6,233 nt of DNA from positions 1-6,233 of the forward strand of contig JADZCW010000310.1 in NCBI GenBank assembly GCA_020851395.1, in the 5' to 3' direction. The DNA comes from Phycisphaeraceae bacterium (GTDB lineage Bacteria > Planctomycetota > Phycisphaerae > Phycisphaerales > Phycisphaeraceae). The position numbers and the translations under genes are program-made. Under the pieces are notes generated by a model. The model was not told where the DNA came from. It made no database searches and saw only the letters and a program-made list of their open reading frames with translations. Shown one piece after another: positions 3,608 to 6,233 of the stretch (positions are counted from its first letter, which is position 1; every line of letters starts with the position of its first letter).

Positions 3608-6147
3608 GACGCAGGACTCGACGAGCATGGGTTCTCCTGGCGACGTTGCTCGTGGTCCTGCCATGCCTCGCGGCGACGCCAGAAGAGATCGAGGACCAGG
3701 TCCCCGTGCTCCGCGGGCAGTTCAAGGATCCCGATCTTGACCCCGAGGCGCGCGTCGCGGCGCTTGAGCAGGCGATGGACGACCTGCGCGGGTTGATCGG
3801 CCATGAGCCGGACAGCCCACGTCAATCGAAGTGGCGGACCGACCTGGCTGAGATGCTGCTGTTCGACTGGATCGGGGGGGTGAATCAGCGGGCGGACCTT
3901 TGCGCCGAGTTCGGCTGGCTCGAGCCCGGGCAGGCCGAGGCGTTCTGGCCGGCGGTGAGCGAGGCGGCGCGGAACCTCGTCACGGCTCGGGAGAAGAGCA
4001 CCGACGCAATGGCTGATGTCGCGCTGCAGTTGCTCTGGAGCCGGGCGGTTTATCTGAGCTCGTTGGCGCCCGACGGCCACGCCCTGATCGGCGGCGCCCG
4101 GGGCGAAGAAGCGGCGGCCGCTCGCAAGAAACTCCTTGAGCACGCCCTGGCCATCGCGGCGGGTCTGGCCGGACGCGAGGACGTGGTCACCGGCATCCGG
4201 GCCGAGGCGGTCTCGCTCGCCGCCCGGGCCGCGATGCGCCTCGGTGACAGGGCACAGGCGAAGACGATGCTCGATCAGGCCGAGGCGATCGAGTCTCTCC
4301 CGCCATTGAGCGCACGGCTCGGCCGGGCCTGCTGGCTGGCGAGTCAGGATCGACTCGACGATGCGCTCTCGCTGCTGCGTTCCGTGCGTCGTGAGGCGGC
4401 CAAGGACAAGGACACCGGCCTGGCCCTGCTGAGCGCTGACGTGGCGTGGCGACTGCTCGAGCCAGACAGCCATTGGGGCACCCAACCACAACCGGTGACT
4501 GCCCGCGCTGCGGCCCCCTACCAGGAGATCTTGAGCGATGAATCCTTGCCGCTGAACGTCCGCCAGGCCCTGCGTGCGGCCCTGGGGCAGCGGTGGCGGC
4601 GCGCGTACGGCGACCTGCCGTCGGATCAGGCTGGTGAACTTGGCGCGATTGTCCAGGCCTGCGTGGGTGAAGCAATGCTCAACGAGGCGCGGGCGCAGCG
4701 TCGAGCCGATCCGGCCCACGCTGCGCTTAGTTTTGCCAACGCCGAGGTCTGGCTCGAGATGGCGCTGCGGGATGATCACGCGGGCCTGACCGAGCCCGAG
4801 AGCGACGCGGCGCGATGGAACCTCGGCTGGGCGATCTATGAACAGACGCTCTGCACGCCAGCCGCTGAGACCTCCCCGCAGGCGGCGGAGATGCGGCGGA
4901 AAGCCGCGAAGGTGTGGCTCGACCTGGCCGAGAGCCGACCCGGTGCCCGCCGCGCGGAGGAGGCCATGGGCAACGCTGTGAAGCTGCTGCGCGGCGCCGG
5001 CGCAGGCGAGCCGAGGTATCGCGCCGCGGCCGAGACGCTCTTTGCCCGCTTTCCCACGAGTCGGGCGGCCGACGACGAACGCTTCTACTTCGCCCGCCAC
5101 GTGCTCGAGCCGGCGGGCCAGTGGCGGGAGGCGATCGAGCTCTACCAGCACGTGCCGATCAACCACGCCGACTACTGGCCCGCGCAGGCCGCGCGGCTGG
5201 AGGCCCTGCGCGTGCTGACGGGCAAGGAGGAATCGGGCTGGCTGTCGCTCGAGAAGCAGGCGAGTGAAGTCGAACAGACCTCGTCGAAGGCCATGCACGC
5301 CTGGAACGCGCCGCCGCAGGCGCGGGCGGCCTGGAATGAGGCGAAGATCCAGCGTGCCCGGGCGGTCCTGGAACTCGGCCGGCCCGGCGAGGTCGATTCG
5401 ATCCTGGCCGGCACGGACCCCGCCCCGGCCGCCCAGATGCTTCGCGTGCGAGCGATGCTGGCGATGGGCCGCAACACCGACGCCGCGACGTCCGCCCGTC
5501 AGGCCGTGGAGCAATTCGCCGAGCAGGGTTGGATCGCGGCCAAGGAGGCGCTGACGGCTCTGGCCGATCAGCTCGATGCCGCGCCGGCGGATGCCCGCAA
5601 GCAGACGGGCGAACTGGCCGAGGGTGTCCTGGCTCAGGCCTGGAGCGAACAATTATCCCCAATCGATCGCCTGATGCTGACCGAGACGGCGGCTGAGGCG
5701 CGCTGGCTCGGCGGTGACGCGGCGGCAGCGGTCAGACAGCTAACCGGGTCTGAACTGAGCGCTCGCGGATTGTTCGTTCTGATGGAGGCGACCTACGATC
5801 TCGGCGACCCCGCATCACTCGAGCGATCCCTGGAGGCGGGCGCCCAACTCGTTCAGGCAACCCCCGCCGGTCAACCCAGGTGGTGGCAGGCCTGGATGCG
5901 TCAGTTGCAGGCCCGCGACCGGTTGAATACGAAGACAGAAGGCGGCTCGGCGTACCCCCCGGCGGAGCCGGGGGCTGAAACAGCCGGGACTTCGGACATT
6001 TTCCTGGCGGTCCGCCAGCTCCAGCTCCGCGACGCCAACCTCGGCGGGGAGCCCTATCGCGGGGAATTGCTGCGACTGATGCGGAAATACCAGCCCGCCG
6101 GCATATCCACCGACGCCGGCGCGGCTGAATCCGCCCCGGCACGCTAG
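3604..6147 (+). CDS. Exported large helical/TPR-like repeat protein of the ExbB/ExbD cluster
   Basis: This 847-residue protein has an Arg-rich, then hydrophobic N-terminus (residues 1-24), a likely Sec signal peptide. Its LPCLAAT has Pro before Cys, so it is a poor lipobox. The rest is almost wholly alpha-helical, Ala/Leu/Glu/Arg-rich and without membrane segments. Three stretches look like tetratricopeptide repeats: about 200-285 (ARAAMRLGDRAQAKTMLDQA, then a second unit), about 465-540 (LFARFPTSRAADDERFYFA, QWREAIELYQHVP, similar in style to BamD-type repeats), and about 580-655 (LRVRAMLAMGRNTDAATSAR). A Gly/Pro-rich linker at 780-797 interrupts the C-terminal part. Its ATG overlaps the second exbD stop by 4 nt, so it belongs to the same translational unit. 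I infer a periplasmic scaffold of the energised complex, comparable to TtpC in the Vibrio TonB2 system. I recognise no specific family; the gene itself is certain, the role is not. Confidence 0.9.
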   Translation: MRRRTRRAWVLLATLLVVLPCLAATPEEIEDQVPVLRGQFKDPDLDPEARVAALEQAMDDLRGLIGHEPDSPRQSKWRTDLAEMLLFDWIGGVNQRADLCAEFGWLEPGQAEAFWPAVSEAARNLVTAREKSTDAMADVALQLLWSRAVYLSSLAPDGHALIGGARGEEAAAARKKLLEHALAIAAGLAGREDVVTGIRAEAVSLAARAAMRLGDRAQAKTMLDQAEAIESLPPLSARLGRACWLASQDRLDDALSLLRSVRREAAKDKDTGLALLSADVAWRLLEPDSHWGTQPQPVTARAAAPYQEILSDESLPLNVRQALRAALGQRWRRAYGDLPSDQAGELGAIVQACVGEAMLNEARAQRRADPAHAALSFANAEVWLEMALRDDHAGLTEPESDAARWNLGWAIYEQTLCTPAAETSPQAAEMRRKAAKVWLDLAESRPGARRAEEAMGNAVKLLRGAGAGEPRYRAAAETLFARFPTSRAADDERFYFARHVLEPAGQWREAIELYQHVPINHADYWPAQAARLEALRVLTGKEESGWLSLEKQASEVEQTSSKAMHAWNAPPQARAAWNEAKIQRARAVLELGRPGEVDSILAGTDPAPAAQMLRVRAMLAMGRNTDAATSARQAVEQFAEQGWIAAKEALTALADQLDAAPADARKQTGELAEGVLAQAWSEQLSPIDRLMLTETAAEARWLGGDAAAAVRQLTGSELSARGLFVLMEATYDLGDPASLERSLEAGAQLVQATPAGQPRWWQAWMRQLQARDRLNTKTEGGSAYPPAEPGAETAGTSDIFLAVRQLQLRDANLGGEPYRGELLRLMRKYQPAGISTDAGAAESAPAR
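5943..5985. repeat. Cluster of overlapping palindromes inside the repeat-protein gene
   Basis: CCCCCGGC (5956-5963) and GCCGGGGG (5967-5974) form a perfect 8-bp stem with a 3-base loop. They are followed by an overlapping GGCTG-AAA-CAGCC (5973-5985). CGGCTC at 5943-5948 is also complementary to GAGCCG at 5965-5970, giving an alternative fold. The stretch is in frame and encodes a Gly/Ser/Pro/Ala-rich linker, unlike the helical protein around it. It may be a small palindromic repeat that has inserted without breaking the reading frame, but a single copy in this window cannot prove that. Confidence 0.45.
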
Positions 6148-6170
6148 ACTTAGGCGTCTGGAGTGGCACC

Positions 6171-6233
6171 ATGAAGCTGACCGTCAACGGCGCCGAGCGC
6201 GAATTCCACGGCCAGACCGTGCGCGATCTTGTG
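6171..6233 (+). CDS. thiS: ThiS sulfur carrier protein, N-terminal part (cut by window edge)
   Basis: The 21 visible residues begin MKLTVNGAEREF and continue to GQTVRDLV. This matches the beta-grasp start of ThiS: a first strand ending in Asn-Gly, a second strand, then a Thr-x-x-x-Leu-Leu/Val helix start. ThiS carries sulfur as a C-terminal thiocarboxylate for thiazole formation in thiamin biosynthesis; its diagnostic C-terminal Gly-Gly lies outside the window. GGAG at 6160-6163 is 7 nt before the ATG. The gene starts 23 nt after the repeat-protein gene, leaving no room for a TPP riboswitch directly upstream. It may be co-transcribed with the cluster or have a promoter inside the preceding gene. 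Related ubiquitin-like carriers such as MoaD cannot be fully excluded from so short a piece. Confidence 0.75.
   Translation, partial: MKLTVNGAEREFHGQTVRDLV

Noticed and set aside
3577..5652. Long minus-strand open frame (691 codons) opposite the repeat-protein gene
   Set aside because: Its product is Arg/Gly/Pro/His-rich and low-complexity with no recognisable domain, and it lies opposite a gene with a signal peptide, TPR-like repeats and a coupled start. It is an antisense shadow of G+C-rich codon bias.
6144..6161. Hairpin overlapping the repeat-protein stop and the thiS ribosome binding site
   Set aside because: The stem is six pairs including a wobble, with a six-base loop and no T-tract. 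It is too weak to call a terminator or a translational switch.

Overview
The window is G+C-rich (roughly two thirds by eye), with strong third-position G/C bias and tightly packed genes. I infer a planctomycete, perhaps a Phycisphaerae-type bacterium. The basis is the combination of a Gfo/Idh/MocA oxidoreductase, a signal-peptide-bearing ExbB, paired ExbD genes and a large helical-repeat secreted protein. This taxonomic guess rests on style and gene content, not on a marker gene.

Layout. Positions 1-715 (minus strand) hold the N-terminal 238 residues of a Gfo/Idh/MocA NAD(P)-dependent oxidoreductase. It is transcribed out of the left edge. Positions 716-917 are a divergent intergenic region. 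It contains an imperfect palindrome (741-772), a possible minus-strand promoter (799-826) and a G-tract run that fits the G-quadruplex pattern (843-870). From 918 to 6147 a plus-strand cluster of five genes runs with gaps of 50 and 35 nt and then two overlaps: (1) a TonB-like membrane anchor fused through a proline-rich linker to a von Willebrand A (vWA) domain, (2) ExbB/TolQ/MotA, (3) ExbD, (4) a second ExbD, and (5) an 847-residue exported helical/TPR-like repeat protein. After 23 nt, a thiS gene (sulfur carrier for thiamin biosynthesis) begins and runs off the right edge.

How the genes fit together. ExbB and ExbD form the proton-driven inner-membrane motor used by the Ton and Tol systems. 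The first gene keeps the Ser-x3-His transmembrane signature and proline-rich periplasmic linker of TonB, but carries a vWA domain where TonB has its C-terminal receptor-binding domain. The natural reading is a Ton-like energised complex whose force-transmitting arm ends in a vWA domain, with the exported repeat protein as a periplasmic or envelope partner. The ligand is unknown. This is the part of the window most likely to be a poorly described system. It resembles the Vibrio TonB2 system (with the TPR protein TtpC) and Bat operons (vWA plus TPR proteins), but matches neither exactly.
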